A program made the translations under genes and the position numbers. Source: Stephanodiscus triporus (lineage: Eukaryota; Bacillariophyta; Thalassiosirophyceae; Thalassiosirales; Thalassiosiraceae). Taken from it: a DNA stretch of 16,594 bases. The stretch covers positions 1 through 16,594 of the forward strand of contig JALLAZ010000771.1 in NCBI GenBank assembly GCA_036939755.1, in the 5' to 3' direction. The notes beneath the pieces were generated by a model. It was not told the DNA's origin, made no database searches, and worked only from the letters and a program-made list of their open reading frames with translations. Of the stretch, positions 1 through 7,877 are shown piece by piece; position 1 is the first letter of the stretch; every line of letters starts with the position of its first letter.

Positions 1-1220
1 TCCACGTACCATTTCAGTATCCCGAGATTGTTCACGCTGAGGTTTAACGTGAGATACTTCGTTCCATTAAGATACCTAAGCACCCTCTTCAGTTTTCCCC
101 AGTCATCTTCATCAGGACGTTTCACTCGTGTAGTGAGGAAAGCCACCGCTGTCTGGATATCTCTTCTTGCTCTCGTTGCCATGAACAGTAGCTGCGCAAC
201 CGTATGATGAAACGCCAGCGCTCGTTCTTCCTCCAATGGTTTGGCATCTTTCTCTTCCCTGACTTTAAAGAGATGGTCACCCGCTGGCGTTGGCGATTTC
301 CCTGTGATCAATTCCGGGAATTCTGCAATGATATTCTTCAAATAAGGTACCATAGACACTCCCAAAGTCCCATCTTTCCTAAACTCCATATCAACCCCAA
401 GGTAATCATGCTTTCGTCCCATGTGCATTGTTAACTTCGGACCGTATATCTTCGCCAGATAACACGACAACTTCGTTAGCTCAAAGTCATCCTCGCATGT
501 TCCCATCAGATCATCTACGTGCCACACCAACGTGATCTGCTTCCCGCTTTCTGTTGTCTTGTTCGCCACGCACGGATCGTACGGGTTCACCACAAATCCA
601 TAGTCTTCGAGTTCCTTTCGCAGCTTCCTGTAGAACAGCAGACTCGCCCTCATTAATCCATACAGTGCCTTTTGTAGTTTGACGTATATTATCGGCGTTC
701 CCTTCCTGTCAACGGTCACATACTTCCTGTAGATTTGCGGCGCGATCTGCACCATCATATCTGCTAGATCTCCCTTTAGTACCATGAGCACGTCCTCATC
801 CACTTCCGTATTTACGAATGCGCTCGGGATGTCGTAACATCTTACTTTCCTATGCTCGTGTGCTGCGATTGACACAGTGATGAAGGTTGACTCTGTCGAA
901 ACTGTGGGTGATGCGGCCTCCTCCTTGGATATATATGCACGCTGGGGTGCCCCGTTAACACACGCTCTCCCCTTAATCTTTCCACTTCGCTTTTCTTTTA
1001 GGAACAACAGCGACGACAAGGCCTTCATTCTTTCTTCTCGCGATATTTTGGAGGGGTCTATTGCCGTCCACGTGTCCATGATGTGTAGTTGTGAGAGCTC
1101 CTCCACCGCCGCAGTCGCGCCTCTTGTCCCAAACTTTTGCAGCCCCGGTTTCAGGTTGTATTGGGTCATGACATATGCCCACACTTTAAACTCGTCTTCC
1201 GACTCAGTTACCAACTCCCT
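1..1220 (-). mobile_element. Ty1/copia-type retrotransposon polymerase fragment (reverse transcriptase)
   Basis: Read on the minus strand, one frame stays open from about 1220 to base 1. In order it shows FKVWAYVMTQYN, FLKEKRSGKIKGRACVNGAP, SPTVSTES, YDIPSAFVNTEVDEDV, LQKALYGLMRASLLFYRKLR, NPYDPCVANK, the catalytic LVWHVDDLMGTCEDD, YLGVDMEF and ATRARRDIQTAVAFLTTRV. This is the usual order of a copia-superfamily reverse transcriptase, whose active site is VDDL rather than YxDD. The RNase H domain would follow but is cut off by the left window edge. Integrase, protease, gag and the LTR should lie upstream, beyond 1220, but they are absent because the sequence changes there to a different element on the other strand. 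An in-frame stop lies near 1269, past the likely junction. No stop or frameshift occurs within the 1.2 kb, so the fragment is young or recently active. The family is clear; the exact right boundary is uncertain by about 20 bases. Confidence 0.9.
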
Positions 1221-3023
1221 ATTGCATTTGTTGACCTTGTCAAGGCATATGACACTGCCAATCATGAACTACTCCTCAAAATTCTCGAAAAATACGGCGC
1301 CCCTCCCAAGTTCACTGCAGCGATCAAAACAATGTACACTGACCTCAAGGTGGTACTAAAAATCGACAAGGAGATACAGGAAATCGCTCAAAGTGTTGGG
1401 GTCCGACAAGGCGACAACATGGCCCCGGTTCTCTTTCTATTTATGCGCGGCCACACACCTCGAATGTATACCTCCCGTAACCTCACCGCATATGAGATCT
1501 ACCAACTTCTCTATGTTGATGATGGTGCTTTCCCCTTCCCTACCCGCGACACGCTGATAAAAGGACTTATCCTTGTTCATAGTCATCTCGCCCGCTTTGG
1601 ACTCGAAGTTCACATCGGACGAGACGGCGCGCCCTCCAAAACTGAATGTGTCTTCTTCCCTCCCCCCCAATTTTTTGATGATCCGAACTTCTCCGACCCA
1701 GCTATTACTGCTGGAACTGATGAACCCTGGCTCCTCTTTGAAGACACCCCTAGCACTTCTCCTGCTTCACCACCAAACACTGCAGTTCAACTCTGCTCCC
1801 CACGACCCACTGGAAAAGGAAAACCGAAGAAAAAGAAAGAAACGCAAGAAAGCATCCGACAGAAAAAGATCGATGTCAAATATGACGCACTCCCTGAAAC
1901 CCAACAATTTGAAGTTGCTGATGGTTATGTCACTTTCTGTCGCACCTTCAAGTATTTGGGGTCACGCATCTCATACAACCTTCGCGATGATGCCGACATT
2001 GAAGCGCGACTCGCCGCGGCCAATCAAAGTATGGGTGCCCTCAAGGAAGTATGGAGGAATCCACATCTCGACACATATAGCAAGTATCTTCTATTTCGCG
2101 CAATCCCAATGAACCTTCTACTTTGGGGGTGTGAGAATTGGTCCCTACGACAAGATCTACTTCGAAGACTTGAAGTTTTCCTCCATCGCAGTATCCGCAG
2201 AATTCTCCACATCTCCATCACGCAAGTTCAAGAAGAGCGCATCCGAAATAACAAGATTCGCCGTCTGTTCTATGAGATTCCATGTGTCACCAACATGATC
2301 GCGGCGCGACAACTAGGATTCCTTGGTAAAGTTGTACGCGGTCCACATGATGCTCCAGCCCGTCGTATGCTCACAGCTTGTTGTCAACACAAACGCAAGC
2401 GTGGACGTCCCTATCTCCACAACAAAGATGTCATAGTGCGAAATCTTCGCTTACTATTTGCCCCAATTCCTGAAGTAGTTATTGATGACTACGGATCTGT
2501 GAAAGATTGGTTCAAGGAAGCGTCACATGAGACATACTGGACAGCTCTTGTGAGATGCCTTCTTGACAAGCAAGCTCCCATTCCCGCCCGACCCACTGAA
2601 TGGCCACCACCACGACGCCGCAGTCCTCGCGGACACCCATCCTTCTCTACTCCACAAAATGATACTGACTCCACTAATACTAGTGACGACGATTGTCGAA
2701 GTGACAGTACAGACGACTCACCACCGATACCATCCCCACCGCGCCGCCGCCCTCCACCCCCTCCACCGTCTCCCCGTCACAGTCAACCCAGGACAGAATA
2801 TGACCCTACAATGGTTGGCCGTAGCCTAGAACACTCCTTTAAAGCGCTTGGTCTCGGTCTTGGTGCTACTGAAACGGAGGTGAAGGTAGCGTATCGTGCA
2901 CTTGCTCGAATTTATCACCCTGACAAACATGATCCCGCGCGAACAGGAATGACGCACGCAGAAGCGTCGGAATACTTCAAACTGATCAACAATGCGCAAG
3001 CCTACCTATGTGAAGTCCTATAA
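1218..3023 (+). CDS. non-LTR retrotransposon reverse transcriptase with C-terminal DnaJ J-domain (5' truncated)
   Basis: Copies element RNA into DNA. The frame is open from 1137, but bases up to about 1217 are antisense copia sequence, so the true protein is N-terminally truncated and has no supportable start. Visible RT motifs are A, FVDLVKAYDTANHELLLKIL with catalytic Asp at 1233; B, VGVRQGDNMAP with RQGD at 1404-1415; and C, LLYVDDGAF with YVDD at 1512-1523. A Lys-rich segment at about 1815-1870 follows, then a thumb/C-terminal region typical of LINE proteins: YLGSRISYN, LLWGCENWSLRQDLLRRLEV, IRRILHI, RQLGFLGKVVRG. About 2590-2800 is a Ser/Pro/Arg-rich linker. Residues from 2830 to the stop form a J-domain: SFKALGLGLGATETEVKVAY, then the diagnostic HPD at 2916-2924 and a helix III/IV-like ending. 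J-domains stimulate Hsp70 ATPase; such a role in retrotransposition is inference. Only 32 residues separate RQGD from YVDD, which may reflect an internal deletion. Confidence 0.85.
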   Translation, partial: PIAFVDLVKAYDTANHELLLKILEKYGAPPKFTAAIKTMYTDLKVVLKIDKEIQEIAQSVGVRQGDNMAPVLFLFMRGHTPRMYTSRNLTAYEIYQLLYVDDGAFPFPTRDTLIKGLILVHSHLARFGLEVHIGRDGAPSKTECVFFPPPQFFDDPNFSDPAITAGTDEPWLLFEDTPSTSPASPPNTAVQLCSPRPTGKGKPKKKKETQESIRQKKIDVKYDALPETQQFEVADGYVTFCRTFKYLGSRISYNLRDDADIEARLAAANQSMGALKEVWRNPHLDTYSKYLLFRAIPMNLLLWGCENWSLRQDLLRRLEVFLHRSIRRILHISITQVQEERIRNNKIRRLFYEIPCVTNMIAARQLGFLGKVVRGPHDAPARRMLTACCQHKRKRGRPYLHNKDVIVRNLRLLFAPIPEVVIDDYGSVKDWFKEASHETYWTALVRCLLDKQAPIPARPTEWPPPRRRSPRGHPSFSTPQNDTDSTNTSDDDCRSDSTDDSPPIPSPPRRRPPPPPPSPRHSQPRTEYDPTMVGRSLEHSFKALGLGLGATETEVKVAYRALARIYHPDKHDPARTGMTHAEASEYFKLINNAQAYLCEVL

Positions 3024-3175
3024 CGCCAAAACAAGAAAACTCCATATAATTCAAAGTACGTAGGAAAAAGACGAACAGACAAACCGCCACCCACACTGCA
3101 ACGACCATTCTTGGCAGCCCCACTAATGCACAACCTCCAAAAAATTTACCCTACACATCAATCTTCATCATCATC
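3024..3175 (+). other. spacer between RT ORF and downstream ORF of the element
   Basis: This 152-base spacer has stops in the RT frame. It runs into CATCATCATCATGG at the start of the next ORF. I see no promoter or splice signals that would join the two ORFs. If both are translated from one element RNA, the second needs reinitiation or internal initiation. Confidence 0.4.
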
Positions 3176-4267
3176 ATGGACGATTCCTCCCTCCCTCCTC
3201 CTACTGACACCACTCAAAACCGTCCCCCCCTCCTCCCCCTCACTACGAATGCTGCTGCTCCACCCCTGACTGACAAGGCTCCCCACACCAAAATTAAAAC
3301 AAAGAAATTGCACCTCCCTCATCCATGCAGCCTCGATGTGCTTCCCTCCCCCACTAACAAATGGAGCGCGACAACTCATCCCATCAAAGCATGGGTTGTT
3401 GGTTATTATGGCTATCATATCTCCTACAAGCATTTCTTCTTTCATCAAAGTCGTGTCCTCCTCACCAAAGCTTTCGCTGTCAGCACCACTGCCTCCACTG
3501 TTGGCGACGGCGGCAAGCCGAAAGGAAGCACCGAACTTGATGCCATCTGCGGGTCCAACTGTGCCATGGACAATGAAGAGTTTGGCATGTTCGCACGATT
3601 GGTCCTTGGGCTCTGCCCTGGTAAACAACATGGCACTGAGCCCAGCGAACGCTCTCTAGTCAATATGCTTTTGGAGGATTTCGTTGTGATTACTAACCTC
3701 ACTGCTACTTTCGCTCTCGATGAGCCTGATGACAAATGCACTCTTGCGCGACGACTTGCCCGCTTCTCCTTGCTATTGCTTGGAGCGGATGCCCTCACAC
3801 CAAACATCATTGCCAGAGTGTGGGGTGAAAATGAGGTAGTACGTCGCAACCTCGGTGGTCCACGAGGTGACCTAGCCATTATCCGACGTCGGCTAATTTC
3901 TCTTGCCAGTGTTGCCAATAACACCTTCCATCTTTGGCTTACTACCAAGTTTAATGGCAGGGAGATCATACCTCTTGAAACACTCCAGCATCTTCCACCT
4001 GGTGTGCGCGACATCCTTCAACTCGTCATCCTTCCCACGGCTGCTGTTTATGTTCGTGAGCCTCTTCCCTCTGGACATGACCGAATCAACATTTTACAAA
4101 ACAACCTCCGTCAGACTATCCATGACCCTTCATCTCTCAACTTCAATGATATCATTGTCGGCTGGTATCGCGATCTTCTTCTTGGCGGTAACCACGCTAT
4201 GGACTCCACTGGTATGGAGAACCATATATTCACGGCCTATGGTCTTCTACACACACCCTCTTTATAA
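3176..4267 (+). CDS. uncharacterised retrotransposon-associated protein (second ORF, 363 aa)
   Basis: I do not recognise this protein. The start ATG at 3176 sits in CATCATGGA, with G at +4. The N-terminal ~50 residues are Pro/Thr-rich and probably disordered. A compact-looking part follows: KAWVVGYYGYHISYKHFFF near residues 65-85, a Gly/Ala-rich stretch, then a mainly helical region from about residue 140 with LVNMLLEDFVVITNLTATFA, LARRLARFSLLLLGADALTP and LPPGVRDILQLVILPTAAVY. No zinc knuckle (CCHC), endonuclease, RNase H or protease motif is visible, so it is not a standard ORF1/gag. It lies 152 bases downstream of the RT-J-domain ORF and upstream of the hexamer tail, so it is most simply part of the same element. 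A captured host gene is the alternative. The intact 363-codon frame suggests it is under selection or was inserted recently. Confidence 0.6.
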   Translation: MDDSSLPPPTDTTQNRPPLLPLTTNAAAPPLTDKAPHTKIKTKKLHLPHPCSLDVLPSPTNKWSATTHPIKAWVVGYYGYHISYKHFFFHQSRVLLTKAFAVSTTASTVGDGGKPKGSTELDAICGSNCAMDNEEFGMFARLVLGLCPGKQHGTEPSERSLVNMLLEDFVVITNLTATFALDEPDDKCTLARRLARFSLLLLGADALTPNIIARVWGENEVVRRNLGGPRGDLAIIRRRLISLASVANNTFHLWLTTKFNGREIIPLETLQHLPPGVRDILQLVILPTAAVYVREPLPSGHDRINILQNNLRQTIHDPSSLNFNDIIVGWYRDLLLGGNHAMDSTGMENHIFTAYGLLHTPSL

Positions 4268-4465
4268 AAACACACAATCTACACGTTCCCACCATGTTCC
4301 ACCCCCTCTCTCCCTTGCTCCTATGGGATATTCTTCTCGATGGCTTTGCACAGTTGCATACACCTATAGGACACAGAAATGCAGTTGATGAGATGGGATT
4401 GCAAGCCCAATGAATCCGTAGGCAGATCCAATCCTATGGCACCTAAGCCTTTATGGTAGTGAAAT
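4268..4465 (+). other. 3' untranslated region of the non-LTR element
   Basis: About 200 bases between the second ORF and the repeat tail. A pyrimidine-rich start (CCACCCCCTCTCTCCC) is followed by mixed sequence with no ORF, no strong hairpin and no recognisable gene. It probably carries the 3' signal recognised by the element's own RT, which is inferred from position only. Confidence 0.4.
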
Positions 4466-4494
4466 AAATCTAAATCCAAATCTAAATCTAAATC
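4466..4494 (+). repeat. AAATC(T/C) hexamer tail ending the non-LTR element
   Basis: Five AAATC cores start at 4466, 4472, 4478, 4484 and 4490, separated by single bases T, C, T, T. This gives about five hexamer units. Several LINE clades end in short tandem repeats rather than poly(A), so the repeat marks the 3' end of the element. Sequence beyond 4494 (ACGGCCTAGCC onward) looks unrelated. Confidence 0.75.
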
Positions 4495-4780
4495 ACGGCC
4501 TAGCCAATTGTGTATGGGAACCGTGGCTTGGGACGGGTCATTTTTAGGGTCCGATACGACACTTTTTCGGAATTTTCGGCCTGAGTTTCAGCCCTTCAGA
4601 CTTCCGAGAGGCTATTCAATAAAACTCACGAACAGCCTTTGGTGAGCAAAACGACTCTTTGTCTTCACAAAATAATGAATCTTTCTCTCGTTGTGTGTCG
4701 TCAAAAAAAAATATGCTCCTCACATAACTGAACCTCGTACTCCGGATGGTTTGAACTTCTCCCCCGCCAGTAGCCCCACC
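4495..4780 (+). promoter_or_regulatory. upstream region of the cyclin gene
   Basis: About 285 bases between the retrotransposon tail and the chosen cyclin start. It has no ORF of note, and the minus strand gives no copia coding continuation. An A9 run lies near 4705-4713. The region must contain, or abut, the cyclin promoter and 5' UTR. The retrotransposon therefore ends less than 300 bases from the start codon and may affect expression. No specific transcription-factor site can be supported. Confidence 0.35.
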
Positions 4781-5857
4781 ATGATTCACCCACAGCCCCA
4801 GCACCTCCTCCCGTCGAAGGACGATCCGTCCTACCTCTTTGATCACCTGCTGTTCATGCAGGAACAGGAGTCCTCCCACTATCGAGGAACCGGCAACTAC
4901 CTATCAACCCTCCACCTCCACGGGAAAGCGAACGTCACTCCCGACGATCGACGGACGATGATCTCCTGGTCCTTCGCCATCGTCGACGTGTGTTCCATCG
5001 ACAGGGAGATGGCGTGCATCGGCGCGTCTTACTTCGACCGGTTCATGTCCACGTCCGCCGTCGGCGCCGCCGACGCCATGCTATCCCGTCGGTCCTTCCA
5101 GCTGGCGTTCATCACGTGCCTCGTCGTCGCGCTCAAGTGCCGCGGCGGGATGCAGATCGATTCCCACTTCGTATCGGACGTCATATGCCGTGATCAGTAC
5201 GACGAAGTAGAGATCAACGCCACCGAGATGGAGGTCCTGCGAGCGCTGTCGTGGCGACTCAACGGACCGAGCCCACACGAGTTCGTCAACGGACTCATCG
5301 CCCTAATGCCGCCGAGCCCCGACGGGACGATGACGACGTCCCTGGCGGCCGCATCGAGGGTACACGTGGAAGCGGCGCTGCTCGATAACGGTTGTGTGGG
5401 TAAGCCGGCGTCGTCGCTGGCTCAAGCCGCGATCCTCGCGGCCGTTCGCGAGTCGAACGTCGTCGACGCCCTCCACCCAATAGACGTGCTTACGTGGATG
5501 TCCGGTATCAGCCTCGTCACGAGCGCGACGAGCGGGTGCGTCGACGGTCATGCCAAGCACATCCTTATCGAGGGATTAGCGGACATGGTGAAGAGAAGGC
5601 TCTTCACTCGTTCTCTTCCCGCATGCGCCGACGATGACATCGTCAACGACATCGAACAAACACCTCGAATAGATTATAGCCTTGGATTGGATATGAATGT
5701 CATCCCACGAAGTTTCGACGAAGATGACGACTACGACGACAATGACGACGACAATGACGACGACGACGACGACAAGTTGATCGGCTCCGTCACACCGCTG
5801 CACCGCGAAAGGAGACAGAGAGAGATTTTATTCATCTGCCAACCAACATTGTGTTAG
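4781..5857 (+). CDS. diatom-type cyclin (cyclin box protein)
   Basis: Cyclins bind and activate cyclin-dependent kinases. I choose the ATG at 4781, in an ideal CCACCATGA context, giving 358 aa; the frame is open from 4691, but the extra 30 residues start just after a poly(A) run and look unconserved. The N-terminus carries FMQEQESSHYR, the kind of E-rich motif that precedes the box in diatom cyclins. The cyclin box spans about residues 50-165. The residues expected to contact the CDK are present: Arg in DDRRTMISW (57/58), Lys in LVVALKCRGG (119) and Glu in TEMEVLRALSWRL (151), with ASYFDRFMST between. A second, weaker helical repeat follows. The tail (about 310-335) is almost pure Asp, from a GACGAC microsatellite at about 5720-5775. 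No intron is seen. Which CDK it pairs with cannot be told. Convergent with the membrane protein gene downstream. Confidence 0.85.
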   Translation: MIHPQPQHLLPSKDDPSYLFDHLLFMQEQESSHYRGTGNYLSTLHLHGKANVTPDDRRTMISWSFAIVDVCSIDREMACIGASYFDRFMSTSAVGAADAMLSRRSFQLAFITCLVVALKCRGGMQIDSHFVSDVICRDQYDEVEINATEMEVLRALSWRLNGPSPHEFVNGLIALMPPSPDGTMTTSLAAASRVHVEAALLDNGCVGKPASSLAQAAILAAVRESNVVDALHPIDVLTWMSGISLVTSATSGCVDGHAKHILIEGLADMVKRRLFTRSLPACADDDIVNDIEQTPRIDYSLGLDMNVIPRSFDEDDDYDDNDDDNDDDDDDKLIGSVTPLHRERRQREILFICQPTLC

Positions 5858-6297
5858 TGTCGCCATTGATCGAAGGTCCCCCCGTGATAAGATGGCATTG
5901 AAATTTCCTTTTAAAGTTAACAAAATTCCAACCTGAACATCACGACAGACAAACAATATATCTATATTTGTCATACGATACACCACACGAATCCTACACG
6001 GTCAAATAATGTCGAAAATCGCGTCCATCCCGAGACGGCCGAAATGATTGATTTTATTCTTCTCGTCGAAAACCCGACGGAGACCGAGATGATAGTCGCG
6101 CCCACATATTTTAGAACGGGAAGGCTTTTTCTCGACGACACCCCCCGATACTCTGGTCCCAAGTACTACATATAAACCGGCGTAAAAACGATATCGACCG
6201 AAATCCGACGCGATTCGCGAAGGCCCTCGTGTCGTCGTCCTCCCCACCCTCCCCATCCCCAACATAAAACCACCACCTATCTACTATACACCCCCAT
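5858..6297. other. convergent intergenic region (cyclin / membrane protein)
   Basis: This 440-base stretch lies between two 3' ends. It is more AT-rich than its flanking genes (for example around 5900-5980) and should hold the two 3' UTRs and poly(A) sites. Short ORFs here are unconvincing. I see no RNA gene, repeat or terminator-like structure. Confidence 0.4.
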
Positions 6298-7545
6298 CTA
6301 CCGATCCCGACAGCAGAGTATCCACCGCCTGTGTTCCTCCGTGACATAATCCTCGATGTCGTACGCCGCCGATGAGGAGGAATTCGAATTCGTCGACGAC
6401 GGATTCCAAATCGAGTACCTGTAACACCGTCCGTACCCGTTGTCGGAATCCCCCCCCTCATAATCCGGGATTATGCCCACCTGCACCCAATCGCCGTTCA
6501 CGACTCCGCCGCCGTCGCCTCCGCCGTCGACGTCGTCGTCGGATGGGGAATAAAACGGTGCCCACTGCGTCTCCTCGAGCGAGTTCCACGTGTGAGACGA
6601 CGACGACGACGACGACGACGAGGAAGGCGGACCCCCGGAGTACGGCGTGCCCCCCGCGCCGTCGGGACAATACGCGTCGTACGTGCACAGCGCCATGTCC
6701 TGACTGATGCAGAAGAGAGTCGCGATCTCCATCGCGACGGTGAGGTCCTGGAGTCCCATGTCGAGGAAAGTTTGGTATTCCGTCCCGGTCGTCTGGTACC
6801 ACGACGCCGCGACGGCGGACGACGACGACGACGAGGAGGAGGAGGGGGGCGATGGGGAGGAGGGGGGGGAAGGACGCGGGGGCTGCGTGACGAGATTCGG
6901 ATCCTCGATGTCGGTCCCGTCCCCCACCTCCACGTCCTCGGCCTCGGCCTCCTTCCCCTCCCCCTCCCATTCCCCCTCCCCCGTCACGTCGTCCGTGGTC
7001 GTCGTCGTCGTCGGGATCGACTCGACCTCGGGAATGGGAGGAGGATGGGGGGCGTCGTTCACGACGATATCCCCCCTGTCGTCGTCCGCCTCCGCCATCA
7101 TCATCGCGTCGTTCTTCCCCGCCGCCGCGGCCGCGCGGGACGCGCTCAGCCCGATGGCGACCAGCAGGAGGGACGCCGCGAGTGCGAATCCCGCGATCCA
7201 GAACTTGTACCGCTGCATCATCGGACGCAGGTAGTAGAATCGCTTCGGACGACGAACGCGTCCGTGTTCGTCGTACACGCTGTCGACGACGCTTGACGAG
7301 TCGTCGACGTCGCTCGGGAGGGACGGAGGCGGGAGCTCGACGTCCTGGAAGCTCGAGATGTCGTCGACCTGATCCGACGATTCGAGGTCGTCGAGGTGGG
7401 TGGCGGACGCGACGACGACGGGATCGTGATGATGATGATGCGTCGTTGTTGTTATTACTGCGGAATCGCCGGATGATGACGCGGAGACGGAGGCGGCGGC
7501 GAGGCCGTCGTGATGGGGGAGCACGGTGGGAGGGAGCATCGTCAA
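6298..7545 (-). CDS. single-pass membrane protein with Cys-containing extracellular domain (diatom-type family)
   Basis: A 415-aa protein with no known function; ATG at 7545 with a second in-frame ATG two codons later. Residues 1-100 are low-complexity, with a His5 run and Ser/Asp-rich acidic stretches. A basic patch (RVRRPKRFYYLRPMMQRYKF) precedes one hydrophobic segment, FWIAGFALAASLLLVAIGLS at about 115-135. This suggests a type II topology with the C-terminus outside or lumenal. A disordered acidic/Pro/Ser linker follows, then a conserved-looking C-terminal domain from about residue 255: LQDLTVAMEIATLFCISQD, LCTYDAYCPDG, QWAPFYSP, DWVQVGIIPD, CYRYSIW and the ending ILCC. This Cys pattern resembles a repeated family I associate with diatom genomes, recalled from memory and not searched. 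Two Ser runs inside the domain come from CGA/TCG expansions. Divergent from the DUF2993-like gene. Confidence 0.75.
   Translation of the reverse strand: MTMLPPTVLPHHDGLAAASVSASSSGDSAVITTTTHHHHHDPVVVASATHLDDLESSDQVDDISSFQDVELPPPSLPSDVDDSSSVVDSVYDEHGRVRRPKRFYYLRPMMQRYKFWIAGFALAASLLLVAIGLSASRAAAAAGKNDAMMMAEADDDRGDIVVNDAPHPPPIPEVESIPTTTTTTDDVTGEGEWEGEGKEAEAEDVEVGDGTDIEDPNLVTQPPRPSPPSSPSPPSSSSSSSSSAVAASWYQTTGTEYQTFLDMGLQDLTVAMEIATLFCISQDMALCTYDAYCPDGAGGTPYSGGPPSSSSSSSSSSHTWNSLEETQWAPFYSPSDDDVDGGGDGGGVVNGDWVQVGIIPDYEGGDSDNGYGRCYRYSIWNPSSTNSNSSSSAAYDIEDYVTEEHRRWILCCRDR
6600..6621. repeat. CGA trinucleotide microsatellite inside the membrane protein gene
   Basis: A CGA/GAC run encoding a Ser tract on the minus strand. 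Similar tracts occur at about 6818-6835 and 7420-7440 (the latter gives the His run). They lie in predicted linkers, where length changes would keep the frame. Confidence 0.7.
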
Positions 7546-7877
7546 TTGTCGGGGGGGGGGGGGTTGTAGGGAGTCCTATTATTATTATGATATGTTGTGT
7601 CTCGTAGCACGGTTGTTCACGACCATTCCACCAATGACGACAATTATTTCATGTTGAGATTGTGTGTGTGTTCTCTACTCTACGATTACGATACTCTATT
7701 CTTGAACGGCTCTTTTTGTCCTCGCGGGAGATGGGAAAGTTGCGGGAATATCCATTTCGTGGTTCCACGGAAAGAAGATATGGAAACTACAGTCACCGCG
7801 CGAATGTTAACATCCCGCCAAAATTGACGCAGCCAGTTCCGTCCGCCAGATCGCTTTGCCGTCAGATCGGGCCGACG
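7546..7877. promoter_or_regulatory. shared upstream region of two divergent genes
   Basis: 332 bases separate the start codons of the minus-strand membrane protein gene and the plus-strand DUF2993-like gene, so the region must hold both promoters. It contains a G12 homopolymer at about 7551-7562 next to the minus-strand start, and a CCAAT box-like CCAATGACG at 7631. The CCAAT match may be chance. No ORF or RNA gene is convincing. Confidence 0.35.

Larger units (their letters stand above)
1218..4494 (+). mobile_element. 5'-truncated non-LTR (LINE-like) retrotransposon with RT-J-domain ORF, second ORF and hexamer tail
   Basis: The element begins inside the RT palm (motif A at about 1230). It continues through an intact RT ORF to 3023, a 152-base spacer, a second intact ORF at 3176-4267, about 200 bases of 3' untranslated sequence, and a simple-repeat tail at 4466-4494. 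A simple-repeat 3' end and 5' truncation are typical of target-primed non-LTR elements. The missing 5' part would hold an endonuclease and the RT fingers. I found no convincing target-site duplication: left and right flanks share only a weak CCAA[C/T]T match. Grouping the second ORF with the element is inferred from its position between the RT and the tail and from shared composition. The element joins the copia fragment 5' to 5'. Confidence 0.75.

Noticed and set aside
204..1359. Plus-strand ORFs of 76 and 160 codons over the copia fragment
   Set aside because: They lie antisense to a continuous, motif-rich copia RT frame on the minus strand; no independent support.
4466..4494. AAATC(T/C) repeat considered as a telomere-like sequence
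   Set aside because: Only about five units, variable base, not TTAGGG-like, and placed exactly at the 3' end of a LINE-like element.
4691..4780. Longer cyclin start at 4691
   Set aside because: The extra 30 residues begin next to an A9 run and show no family similarity, while the 4781 ATG has an ideal CCACC context.
5576..5803. Minus-strand ORF with a Val-rich 'membrane' segment
   Set aside because: It is the reverse of the cyclin's Asp tract (GAC repeat read as GTC); not a real hydrophobic protein.
6372..7607. Several long plus-strand Arg-rich or Ser-rich ORFs
   Set aside because: Shadows of the membrane protein gene produced by CGA/TCG repeats, which stay open in many frames; compositions are pure low complexity.
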